A DNA stretch of 64,000 bases from RHLJ01 sp965247355 (GTDB lineage Bacteria; Bacteroidota; Rhodothermia; Balneolales; Balneolaceae), in the NCBI GenBank assembly GCA_965247355.1, contig OZ252011.1, forward strand, positions 2,852,001 through 2,916,000. The letters run 5' to 3'. Shown here piece after piece: positions 53,429-61,553 of the stretch (within the stretch, counting starts at the first letter, position 1; each line of letters begins with the position of its first letter). The translations under genes were made by a program, and so were the position numbers. Below the pieces are notes generated by a model that searched no databases, was not told the origin of the DNA, and saw only the letters and a list, made by a program, of their open reading frames with translations.

Positions 53429-53820
53429 GCACACGTAGCATTTGTATAATCGATGATGACAAGGTTTATACCTTTGGAGTCAAGAAAATCATCAAGAATC
53501 ATCTTCCTGGTGACACTGTCACTACTTTTAACAGTGGTAAAGAAGCACTTGACCAGTTAAAGGCTTTACAGCAACAGAATGAAGAGCTCCCTGATGTAAT
53601 TCTTTTAGATATTGATATGCCAGAGATGAATGGTTGGGATTTTCTAAAGGAATTTGATGCCGTTCGAAACTCCGTTAATAAAAAAATTGAGATTTTTGTA
53701 ATCAGTTCCCGAATCGAGGTAGGAAAAGAAAGCTTGTATCAGATAGACTGGGATGATAAAGTTTCCAAATTTGTCCCCAAACCAGTAGATGCGAACCGAC
53801 TTAAGGAGCTTTTAGCTTAA
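53425..53820 (+). CDS. single-domain (REC-only) response regulator
   Basis: A 131-residue receiver without an output domain. The acidic pair is in IIDDDKVYTFG, the phosphoacceptor Asp in ILLDIDMPEMNGW, the switch Ser in FVISSRIE and the Lys in KFVPKPVDA. Overlap of four bases with the PAS kinase gene shows that it is its cognate receiver. It must act by protein interaction or as a phosphorelay intermediate, as no output or His-phosphotransfer gene is adjacent. Confidence 0.93.
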   Translation: MSTRSICIIDDDKVYTFGVKKIIKNHLPGDTVTTFNSGKEALDQLKALQQQNEELPDVILLDIDMPEMNGWDFLKEFDAVRNSVNKKIEIFVISSRIEVGKESLYQIDWDDKVSKFVPKPVDANRLKELLA

Positions 53821-53836
53821 CCTGGAACTATCTGTT

Positions 53837-55003
53837 ATGAAAATACTACAGCTTACACTCTTCGCCATTCTATCACTTGTACTTGCTTGTGGAGAATCTT
53901 CGGATACTGATAACAAAGCTGCATTTATTACCAAGCTTGGTAACGACACTCTCGCAGTTGAGTTTTTTGAAAAAACTGAAAATGGAATAAATGCAAAAGT
54001 AATTTTACGTAGCCCTGAAACCAGTTTTACCAGTTATTATTTAACCCTGGATGCAAATAATGGGATTAATACACTGGTTGCTTACCGGCATTCTTTGGAA
54101 AATGGTTTCACCGGCTCTGGAGATTTGTTATTACAGATCAATAATAATGGAGATAGTCTGGGTGTTGGCAGAATGTGGCAGGATGAACTTCGGCTTACTT
54201 CAGTTAAAAATGAACCCGGAACACTTCCTTTTATCGACATGGTGCACTGGCCTTTTGAGTTGGTTTTTAATAAAGCGAAAGCCGCTGGTGTCGATACTCT
54301 TAATCAGCCTCTGCTTTCCGGTAGCAGAATCTCTAATTTTATTGTAGCAGAAATTCGATCTGATTCTATGACACTTCGCCATCCCTCGCGCGGTGTAATG
54401 GGCGTTCATGTTTCTGAAGCCGGAAATCTTGAATTTCTGGATGCGGGACTTACTACCCGAAAGCTTAAAGTTTATCGTCAACCTTCTTCCTCGGTCGATA
54501 TTGATGCTTTAGGTGATCTATTCGCAAGGAAAGATATTATGGGAAACCCATTCGGGGAATTATCAAGCGCTGAAGAAGACACCTATTATATTGGCGATGC
54601 TGAGTTCGTAGTCAGTTATGGATCACCCAAGAAAAGAGGTCGTGATCTGTTCGGTGCCATTGTACCCTGGGGCGAACGGTGGAGAACCGGAGCAAACCGT
54701 GCCACACACTTTTACACCTCTAAAGACTTGAAGATTGCAGATCTTGATGTCCCTGCCGGTGAGTATACTTTTTTTACAATTCCGGAACCTGACGGTGGCA
54801 CGTTAATCATCAATACACAAACCGGACAAAATGGTAGAACTTATGATGAGTTAAGAGATCTTGGGCGTGTTCCTATGAAATTATCCACTAAAGCAGATAT
54901 TACAGAAGCATTTACCATAACCGTTGAAGAAACTGAAAAAGGTGGCAGCCTGAACCTGATCTGGGGACAAACGGTTTTTTCTATACCTTTTATCATTGAT
55001 TAG
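53837..55003 (+). CDS. DUF2911 lipoprotein
   Basis: A 388-residue lipoprotein (lipobox LACG, Cys18). The N-terminal half, about residues 30-220, is beta-rich with no known family. The C-terminal half, about 235-388, is DUF2911: VSYGSPKKRGRDLFGAIVPWGERWRTGANRATHF, DVPAGEYTFFTIP and MKLSTKADITEAFTITVE. The function is unknown. It starts 16 bases after the receiver gene and overlaps or abuts the beta-barrel gene. Confidence 0.88.
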   Translation: MKILQLTLFAILSLVLACGESSDTDNKAAFITKLGNDTLAVEFFEKTENGINAKVILRSPETSFTSYYLTLDANNGINTLVAYRHSLENGFTGSGDLLLQINNNGDSLGVGRMWQDELRLTSVKNEPGTLPFIDMVHWPFELVFNKAKAAGVDTLNQPLLSGSRISNFIVAEIRSDSMTLRHPSRGVMGVHVSEAGNLEFLDAGLTTRKLKVYRQPSSSVDIDALGDLFARKDIMGNPFGELSSAEEDTYYIGDAEFVVSYGSPKKRGRDLFGAIVPWGERWRTGANRATHFYTSKDLKIADLDVPAGEYTFFTIPEPDGGTLIINTQTGQNGRTYDELRDLGRVPMKLSTKADITEAFTITVEETEKGGSLNLIWGQTVFSIPFIID

Positions 55004-55007
55004 ATTT

Positions 55008-56342
55008 ATGAAGCGAATCAATTACTTTTTCTTTGTTTTACTCTTACTATTTATAAATCTGAATTTAAAAGCTCAAACAAATTTTTTACCGGGTTCAATC
55101 ATATTAAATGATGGTGAGATTTTGATGGGTGAAATCAATTTTCAAAATAAAAGTACTTCACCGGAAAAGGTTGACTTCAGATCTTCGGTAAATGAAAGCT
55201 CCCAAAGTTTTTTACCTACAGATGTTACTGGTTTCGAAGTCTTCGATAAGAAAAAGTACATCTCAAAAGAAGTAACTGTTGATACCTCCCCTTTTCGAAC
55301 TAACGCAGCTCGCGAAATTCGCCCAAGTTCTGAAGTAAAAACTGTTTTTCTACAAGTTCTGGTTAAAGGTCCTGTTTCCCTGTACTATTATTATGATGAT
55401 CGCCCTCATTTCTTTATCGAAAATGAAGGAACTTTTACTGAACTGATATCCAGCCAGTATGTCGTCAATATCAATGGTGAGTATCGGTTAGTTAGAACTA
55501 ATGAAAATCGATATCAGACTCAACTAGCTGATTTAAACAATAAATGTAATCAGGAAGAAGCCACAAAACTGAAATACAATATTAGATCATTAACCGGCTA
55601 TCTTAGCAACTGTAATGAGCCCACCGAAACAGACTACATCTTTACTCCAGAAAAGCCTGATTATGCTCATAGCATATATATTGGTGGGGCATTAAACAAA
55701 CTGAACCTGCGTGTAAAAACAACTTACCCTCCTTATGATGAGCTGCCAAGATTTGGTAAATTTGAAAGTAAGTATGAATTGAATCGCACTTTTCTTCTTG
55801 GATATCAGTTCAAAATAATTTTACCAAGTGGATTGAAAAAAAAATCATTTTCATTCGGAGTTGATATCTCTCGATTTAATTCCACAACCGAAGGTTCTTT
55901 TAATACATTCAGATATAATCCTGAAGGGATTTCTGCTCTGGATGAAGTTTCAGATATGGAACTTGAATATTGGTTTGTTAACCTGAAAGCATGGTATAGT
56001 TATGCCTTTTCCGCCTCATCAATAAGTCCGTATTTTGATGCAGGTATCTCGTTATCAAGAATGATATCGCACGATTCTAAGGCTACTATCAACTCCACTC
56101 TATATGAAATATATTACATCCAGAATAATGGCCGTCCCATTTTCAATGAAGTGGGTGAAGAAACGACAACTGGTGATTTTTATGATCGTGATCAACTTTT
56201 TAAATCCGGTTTAGGTGTATTTGGAGGAATTGGTTATCAGATTCATCAGTTTAATATTGGGCTTCGCGGAGAGATAGTATTCCATAATTATAACAGAGGA
56301 ACCCAGTTAAATCTTGCATTTGTATTGGGATATCAACTTTGA
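55008..56342 (+). CDS. predicted outer-membrane beta-barrel protein
   Basis: A 444-residue exported protein (signal MKRINYFFFVLLLLFINLNLKAQ) from the ATG at 55008, preferred over the slightly longer frame at 54996. The first half is soluble (LPGSIILNDGEILMGEINFQ...EYRLVRTNENRYQ). The second half, from about residue 220, has alternating amphipathic strands (SIYIGGALNKLNLRVK, FSFGVDISRFNSTTEG, WFVNLKAWYSYAFSASSISPYFDAGISL, FGGIGYQIHQFNIGLRGEIVF) typical of porin-type barrels, ending FVLGYQL. No specific family recognised. Confidence 0.78.
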   Translation: MKRINYFFFVLLLLFINLNLKAQTNFLPGSIILNDGEILMGEINFQNKSTSPEKVDFRSSVNESSQSFLPTDVTGFEVFDKKKYISKEVTVDTSPFRTNAAREIRPSSEVKTVFLQVLVKGPVSLYYYYDDRPHFFIENEGTFTELISSQYVVNINGEYRLVRTNENRYQTQLADLNNKCNQEEATKLKYNIRSLTGYLSNCNEPTETDYIFTPEKPDYAHSIYIGGALNKLNLRVKTTYPPYDELPRFGKFESKYELNRTFLLGYQFKIILPSGLKKKSFSFGVDISRFNSTTEGSFNTFRYNPEGISALDEVSDMELEYWFVNLKAWYSYAFSASSISPYFDAGISLSRMISHDSKATINSTLYEIYYIQNNGRPIFNEVGEETTTGDFYDRDQLFKSGLGVFGGIGYQIHQFNIGLRGEIVFHNYNRGTQLNLAFVLGYQL

Positions 56343-56352
56343 GTGAACATTA

Positions 56353-57192
56353 ATGACTCTCGATCTATTTCAACCGATCTCCGAAACACAAAAAGAACGC
56401 ATTAATTCAGCGATTCCTGAAATTCCCCCGCATGAACCCGGGGTATACACGATGTATGATAACCGTGACAAAGTCCTGTATGTTGGAAAAGCGAAAGATC
56501 TTCAGAAAAGAGTAACCTCTTATCGCTATTCCAAATCCAAAAAGACTCAACGGATGATTGCCCACATCAATCGTATAGGTTTCGAGATTTGTAAAAGTGA
56601 AACGGATGCGATTTTGCTCGAAAACCTTCTAATTCGTTCTCTTCGTCCACCTTTTAATGTGGCCAATAAAAAACCGGAAACTTATTACTACATTTCCACA
56701 GCAAGACGGGGTAATAAGCGGGAATTCCGGCTTTCTATGAGACAGCTTCAGGATTATCCTAAGTGCTACGGATGTTTTAAAGGTCATCTACGGGTTCGTA
56801 AAGGATTGGGAGCATTACTTAAATTGCTTTATGTAAAAGATTCTGGAATTAAACATGCCCACTTCCTTCCCAGCCAGTTACTTAAACGTATAACCCCGAT
56901 GCGCTTCAATATTCGATTGGGAGATCAACCAGGAGTTCAGGTAGATCAACTCTTAAAGGGGAGTTCTTCTCAGTTAATTGAGGATTTTGAGAACATGCTT
57001 CAAGTGATTCATTTTCGGGATAAGTTTACCCGTATTTTTTTTGAAAATGAACTCGAGCATTTGAAAATTTTTTTCGCGCTTGGTCCCGAACGCAATTATC
57101 TTATGAAAACAAAACTTGGACTAGATTCTGTCCTCATCCCACAGGATCAACTGGATGATTTACATGCATTGCTTACCGAACGAAGAAATTAA
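56353..57192 (+). CDS. stand-alone GIY-YIG nuclease (UvrC N-terminal-like)
   Basis: A 279-residue protein with a GIY-YIG domain at about 25-110: PGVYTMYDNRDKVLYVGKAKDLQKRVTSYR contains the paired Tyr residues, Lys and catalytic Arg region, and ETDAILLENLLIRSLRPPFNV has the metal-binding Glu. It resembles the N-terminal part of UvrC or Cho, which nicks DNA during excision repair. The UvrBC-interaction (UVR) and RNase H-like domains of full UvrC are missing. The C-terminal 160 residues have no recognised domain. It starts 10 bases after the barrel gene. Confidence 0.86.
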   Translation: MTLDLFQPISETQKERINSAIPEIPPHEPGVYTMYDNRDKVLYVGKAKDLQKRVTSYRYSKSKKTQRMIAHINRIGFEICKSETDAILLENLLIRSLRPPFNVANKKPETYYYISTARRGNKREFRLSMRQLQDYPKCYGCFKGHLRVRKGLGALLKLLYVKDSGIKHAHFLPSQLLKRITPMRFNIRLGDQPGVQVDQLLKGSSSQLIEDFENMLQVIHFRDKFTRIFFENELEHLKIFFALGPERNYLMKTKLGLDSVLIPQDQLDDLHALLTERRN

Positions 57193-57275
57193 TTCTCTGC
57201 ATTAATTAGTCAGTAAAAGCTCATTGGATTCCCTTTTTTAACCCGTATTTTTCGGTCTCACTTTTTAAAATTTTC

Positions 57276-58457
57276 ATGTTACTAATCGAACAGGCTTCTT
57301 CATTAACAGAAGAACATCGGGATCATAAAAAAGAACTATACGCAGTTTGTATTGCATTGTCAGTACTTGGATTAGCTTTTTCCAGCTGGGCAGCCCGGGT
57401 ACCTGATATCCGAGATGCCGCTCTCTTAACTGGTGCTACCCTTGGTTATGCTTTGTTGATGCGGGGTAGTGGTACTTTGATTATGATGCCTATTGTTGCA
57501 ACCAGTATAAATTATATAGGCGCTAAGAAAACTACGCTTATAGCGGGGTTGATTGTAGCCGGTAGCCTGGTTCCTATTTCATTGATGACTAACTGGATCG
57601 CTCTTGGGTTTTTGCTCATGATCGTAGGAGCCTTTTCCAGTGGATACAATATTTCGGTCAATGCACTGGGTTCTAAAGTAGAAGCTGAAACCGGAACCTC
57701 CCAGATGTCAAAAATACATTCCTGGTTCGGAATCGGTAATCTTATTGGTGCACTCGTTGGACTATTGATGGTTCGATTTGATGTTTCAACCGTTATACAT
57801 TTTTCGGGCATGACTATTTTTATCCTGATTATTTTGGCATTGATCTATCCTCTCCTTCCCAATGATGCTCCTCATCCCGATACAGAGCGCCCTAAATTCC
57901 AATGGCCACATGGTGGGCTTATAGCAATTGGGATTATCTGTTTTCTTGCTGCATCCATTGAAAGCTCCATCAACAACTGGATTGGGCTATTCTTTACCGA
58001 TCACCTTAATATCACAGATGGTTATGAAGCGATCGGATATTCTGTTTTTGCCGGAACCTTGCTTTTCAGTCGCGTAATTGGTGACCGTCTTAAAAACCGT
58101 TTCGGAGCAAAAAAGCTTCTGGTTGTCGGTGGCCTCTCTGCCTCCTTCGGACTATTTATTACAATCTTCGCTCCGAATATTATTCTCGCTGTAATTGGAG
58201 TTGCAATAGCAGGAGCAGGTGTGGCTTTTAATTTCCCAATGATTTTCAGTGCGGCTGGTCGGGAGGGTGCTATCGCATTAACTTCTGTTGCTACCTTTGG
58301 TTATATAGGAGGTATGGTCTCACAGCCTGTAGTCGGTCTTATTGTGGAAGAGTTTGAGCTGATTGGTGGCTTTATATTTGTCGCAACCTGTAGCTTGGTA
58401 GTTGCTTTGTTAGCCTTTAAAGCGAGGCTTCTTAAGCCCACTTCTAACCACAAATAA
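57276..58457 (+). CDS. major facilitator superfamily transporter
   Basis: A 393-residue transporter with 12 predicted membrane helices in two halves. The loop between helices 2 and 3 has NYIGAKKTTLIAG, a variant of the MFS signature; the second half has DRLKNRFGAKKLLVVGG. It resembles MFS proteins of the ynfM/YfcJ or fucose-permease-like groups, but the substrate is not clear. It stands alone; the start ATG at 57276 lacks a strong ribosome binding site. Its end touches the opposite-strand terminator at 58456-58482. Confidence 0.9.
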   Translation: MLLIEQASSLTEEHRDHKKELYAVCIALSVLGLAFSSWAARVPDIRDAALLTGATLGYALLMRGSGTLIMMPIVATSINYIGAKKTTLIAGLIVAGSLVPISLMTNWIALGFLLMIVGAFSSGYNISVNALGSKVEAETGTSQMSKIHSWFGIGNLIGALVGLLMVRFDVSTVIHFSGMTIFILIILALIYPLLPNDAPHPDTERPKFQWPHGGLIAIGIICFLAASIESSINNWIGLFFTDHLNITDGYEAIGYSVFAGTLLFSRVIGDRLKNRFGAKKLLVVGGLSASFGLFITIFAPNIILAVIGVAIAGAGVAFNFPMIFSAAGREGAIALTSVATFGYIGGMVSQPVVGLIVEEFELIGGFIFVATCSLVVALLAFKARLLKPTSNHK

Positions 58458-58482
58458 AAAAAGCGGCACTGATAAGTGCCGC
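58456..58482 (-). terminator. intrinsic terminator of the REC-only regulator gene
   Basis: An 8-bp GC-rich stem (GCGGCACT at 58463-58470 with AGTGCCGC at 58475-58482) and GATA loop; on the minus strand a seven-T run follows. A second hairpin at 58491-58517 lies just before it. Confidence 0.8.
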
Positions 58483-58541
58483 CTTAAAAAAGTGAGTTAG
58501 TGTCAACTAGACTCACTTAGGTATGGTATCAAATACTTATG

Positions 58542-58946
58542 CTATGCAGCATGCGGGTTAGTTAACCTGTCGTAATTCAATGCCTCTTCAAGAGATTTTT
58601 TTAATTTATTTGGAGTAACCGGTTTCAATAAATAATCCACACAGCCGAGTTGTTTAGCCTTTTGTACCTGATATGGTTCTTTTTCACCAGACAAAAAGAT
58701 AATCGGAGTGTCATCTCCTTCATTGCGGATCATCTGTGCTACTTCTGTCCCCTTGATGTCATCCTCGAGATTAACATCCATCAGAATTACATCCGGCTTT
58801 TCCCGCTTAATCATACGATAAGCCGCTGCTCCTTCACATGCCGTACCAACCACTTTGTAGCCAAACTTCTTAACCATTCGCTCCTGTACCAGCAGCAGCA
58901 GAATGTCGTCTTCTACAATCAATACTTTTTTGAGGTTTTCGGTCAT
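58542..58946 (-). CDS. single-domain (REC-only) response regulator
   Basis: A 134-residue receiver starting MTENLKKVLIVEDDILLLLV at ATG 58946; the longer frame to 59003 adds an unlikely tail. The phosphoacceptor Asp is in VILMDVNLEDDIKG, the switch Ser in IIFLSGEKE and the Lys in YLLKPVTPN. The DVNLxxxxxG spacing puts it in the group of receivers like those of cyanobacterial/plant-type hybrid relays, and it lacks an output domain. It has no adjacent kinase, so it is an orphan regulator. Confidence 0.9.
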   Translation of the reverse strand: MTENLKKVLIVEDDILLLLVQERMVKKFGYKVVGTACEGAAAYRMIKREKPDVILMDVNLEDDIKGTEVAQMIRNEGDDTPIIFLSGEKEPYQVQKAKQLGCVDYLLKPVTPNKLKKSLEEALNYDRLTNPHAA

Positions 58947-59210
58947 TTCATAATAGTTAAAAGAATCTAACGCAATAATATTAGAATTTTTTAATAAAAT
59001 CAATCTATACTTCTTTCTGCCTGATAAATAATCTTTGCTGTATTCTACTTTTTGTACAGCTTAATGGTCAACGGTTCATGGATTCACAGTAGTCATTATT
59101 TCGGAATTGATAAGACTCTTCTCCCAATTTTTGAAATGAGGGTGATACCCAAATGAGACCCTATTATAAGATTACTAATTTAATTCGAGGAGAGGTTAGT
59201 GCCCACTGAA

Positions 59211-59648
59211 CTACTTATCCCGTATTAAGGTCATTAGATTATTCACTGAATACAGCAACATAAAAGCCGCTATAAAGTAAGCGATGGAATCGGGGTTGAA
59301 ATAGATTAATGCTCCAATAATGAATGTGAGCACACCCAGGATACTTAGCGAAAAGGAGAAAAATAAGATCAGCCCGAATACTGCAAGAAATAGCCCGAAG
59401 GTGATAGGAATAAGTTCCGGAAAGATGAAGATAAGTACTCCGGTTACCAGAGGAACACTTGCCACTGCAGCAGGCATCTTGAAGCTAAAGAAAAGGATTC
59501 CTAATGCAACCAGATACCCACCTGCAATAAGGTACAGGAAGTCTGGGTAGATAAGTGTCAGAATAGCTGTTGCCAGAGTAAGTACCGTATTCAGGGTTTT
59601 ACGGGTTCTGGATTTATAATCAGTTTTTATTTCGATGATATTGAGCAT
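59211..59648 (-). CDS. small membrane protein with DUF308/HdeD-like pattern
   Basis: A 145-residue protein with five hydrophobic segments in repeating pairs (TVLTLATAILTLIYPDFLYLIAGG, LGILFFSFKMPAAVASVPLVTGVLIFIFPELIPITFG, LAVFGLILFFSFSLSILGVLTFIIGALIYF, IAYFIAAFMLLYSVNNL). The repeating YPDFL/FPELI/FNPDS turns resemble the HdeD/DUF308 repeat. The function is unknown. An AGAGGAAT ribosome binding site precedes the ATG at 59648. Confidence 0.7.
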   Translation of the reverse strand: MLNIIEIKTDYKSRTRKTLNTVLTLATAILTLIYPDFLYLIAGGYLVALGILFFSFKMPAAVASVPLVTGVLIFIFPELIPITFGLFLAVFGLILFFSFSLSILGVLTFIIGALIYFNPDSIAYFIAAFMLLYSVNNLMTLIRDK

Positions 59649-59858
59649 TGCTATTCCTCTTTATTCTATTGTGGGAGTTATAGTTACTTGATTAACAGTT
59701 TTCAGAGGGTCTATAGTTCAAGGACTTTCAGTTATGCCCTAAGATTCTGAACGAACCTCCGAATTGTTTAATAATTACTCTTTAGAACTACCTCTTGCAA
59801 GTCAGCTTCAATTTGCTTCAATTACATATAATAAGCTTACTAACTAAATAAAGGGATT

Positions 59859-61316
59859 ATGAAACGAGTCTTTATTCTACTGATCATTGGATTATCAGCT
59901 ACTCCGGTTGCGGCACAGGAAATGCAAGATAAAGAGGAGAAATCAACCGATTACACTGAAGCTATTGCGCTGGTGGAAGTCTGGCTGAAGGCAATGCAAA
60001 AATACGATGAGCTCCCGGGCATAAGTGCGATTGCGCTGGAAAATCAGGAAGTAATATGGGAAGGCGCTTATGGAGAAGCGAACCCCGAAGAAAATTTACC
60101 AATGAAACCCAATACCATCTGCAGTGTTTGTTCTATTTCCAAGTTGTTCACCTCAATTTCAATAATGAATCTTTATGAAGAGGATAAACTTCGACTGGAT
60201 GATGAAATTCAGGATGTACTTCCTGAATATAATCTGCCTCAGCAGTATGAGCTAAGTGGCCCCATCACCATCCGAAACCTACTCACTCATTCGTCAGGAC
60301 TTCCCCGTGAAAATGCATGGTCTCACTGGACGGAAAATGATGTTCCCTTTCCTTCAAAAGAACAAATACTAGCCAAACTAAATGATCAGGAAACTCTGTA
60401 CCCATCTTCTACCTATTTCCAGTACAGTAATCTGGCGATGGCTCTTCTCGGTTTTGTGATTGAAGAGGTTTCTGGTCAATCGTATGATGACTACGTGAAT
60501 AAGCACATCCTGAACCCGCTTAATCTCTCTGATACACGTCCGGAGATGCCCGAAGAATTGTGGGGAAATCAACTAGCGGTTGGTCATGCCATGGAAGACC
60601 TGGATGGAAACCAACCTCCGGTACCTTTTTTTCAAGGAAATGGAGTAGCACCTGCTGCAGGGTTTAGTTCCACCGTTCAGGATCTGGCAAAATTCGCTGC
60701 ATGGCAATTCAGATTATATGAAGCTGAAGAAGAGGAGATCCTTCGTCCTTCCACCCTAAAAAATATGCATAATGTGCACTGGATGGACAGCGACTTCGGC
60801 ACCACCTGGGGATTAGGATTCTCTGTATACAAAGGTTCGGACGGAAAGAAATGGGTAGGTCATGGCGGTCACTGCCCGGGCTATAAAACTTCTCTGGCTC
60901 TTATCCCTGAAACCAAAATGGCTTATTCTGCATTTGTGAACTCAAGTAATGCCAATCCCAGTAAATATGTACGAGGAATACACGGTTTACTTGACAAAGC
61001 GTCTTCCATTTCAATGGATGAGGACGCAGATTATATTGATGAACTTGAAGAATATATTGGCGTGTATCGCGGCAATGGTATGGGCTGGCATTCTTATTAC
61101 GGAACATGGGGTGACAAACTGGTTTCGATTGGGCTGCCTTCTGATAATCCTGCCGGAGGTTTAACTACCTACCGCCGTGTAGACAAGGATCATTTTGTAC
61201 GCATCCGCGATAATGGCGAAGACGGTGAGAGCCTTCGGTTCATCCGTAATGATGAAGATCAGGTAGTTCAATTGATGTCTCATGAGAATTATATCAGTAC
61301 GAAGGTGGAGTTTTAG
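59859..61316 (+). CDS. exported serine hydrolase, class C beta-lactamase-like
   Basis: A 485-residue exported protein (signal ending TPVAAQ) with the SxxK motif in CSVCSISKLFTSISIMN, YxN in YFQYSNLAMALLGFVIEEV and the HGGHCPGYKTSL third motif. Here Cys residues flank the SxxK motif. After the hydrolase domain a C-terminal beta-lipocalin-like tail starts about residue 385 (YIDELEEYIGVYRGNGMGWHSYYGTWGDKL), common in S12 peptidases. It starts after AAAGGGA. A role in peptide or ester cleavage in the periplasm is probable; substrate unknown. Confidence 0.9.
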   Translation: MKRVFILLIIGLSATPVAAQEMQDKEEKSTDYTEAIALVEVWLKAMQKYDELPGISAIALENQEVIWEGAYGEANPEENLPMKPNTICSVCSISKLFTSISIMNLYEEDKLRLDDEIQDVLPEYNLPQQYELSGPITIRNLLTHSSGLPRENAWSHWTENDVPFPSKEQILAKLNDQETLYPSSTYFQYSNLAMALLGFVIEEVSGQSYDDYVNKHILNPLNLSDTRPEMPEELWGNQLAVGHAMEDLDGNQPPVPFFQGNGVAPAAGFSSTVQDLAKFAAWQFRLYEAEEEEILRPSTLKNMHNVHWMDSDFGTTWGLGFSVYKGSDGKKWVGHGGHCPGYKTSLALIPETKMAYSAFVNSSNANPSKYVRGIHGLLDKASSISMDEDADYIDELEEYIGVYRGNGMGWHSYYGTWGDKLVSIGLPSDNPAGGLTTYRRVDKDHFVRIRDNGEDGESLRFIRNDEDQVVQLMSHENYISTKVEF

Positions 61317-61447
61317 GAGCTTCTTTGGTGGTAGCATTATTGACTTATTCCTCAGTTTCCGACCCCCATTTTTCCACTCCATCTCAGGGAGGGGAAAGAT
61401 GGGGGCATTAATTGGGTTTTGTTGCCTTTCAATAACACACCCCTGAA

Positions 61448-61470
61448 TCCCCTCTCAAGAGGGGACTTTT
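61448..61470. repeat. palindromic hairpin of a common FCB-type intergenic repeat
   Basis: TCCCCTCT and AGAGGGGA are separated by CA and followed by CTTTT. With the flanking ACACACCCCTGAA this looks like the mobile-repeat boilerplate found in many Bacteroidota genomes. The rest of the gap 61317-61553 holds no gene. It may also terminate the serine hydrolase transcript. Confidence 0.55.
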
Positions 61471-61553
61471 ATTAACCTCAAAATAAACTCCCCTTTGAAA
61501 ATCGCGGTTACAGATAGTATCATGTTTAAAACTAATACAGATTATTTATACTT

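Noticed and set aside
58947..59210. Possible RNA gene in the gap between the REC gene and the small membrane protein gene
   Set aside because: No stable long hairpin, tRNA-like fold or conserved motif was seen.
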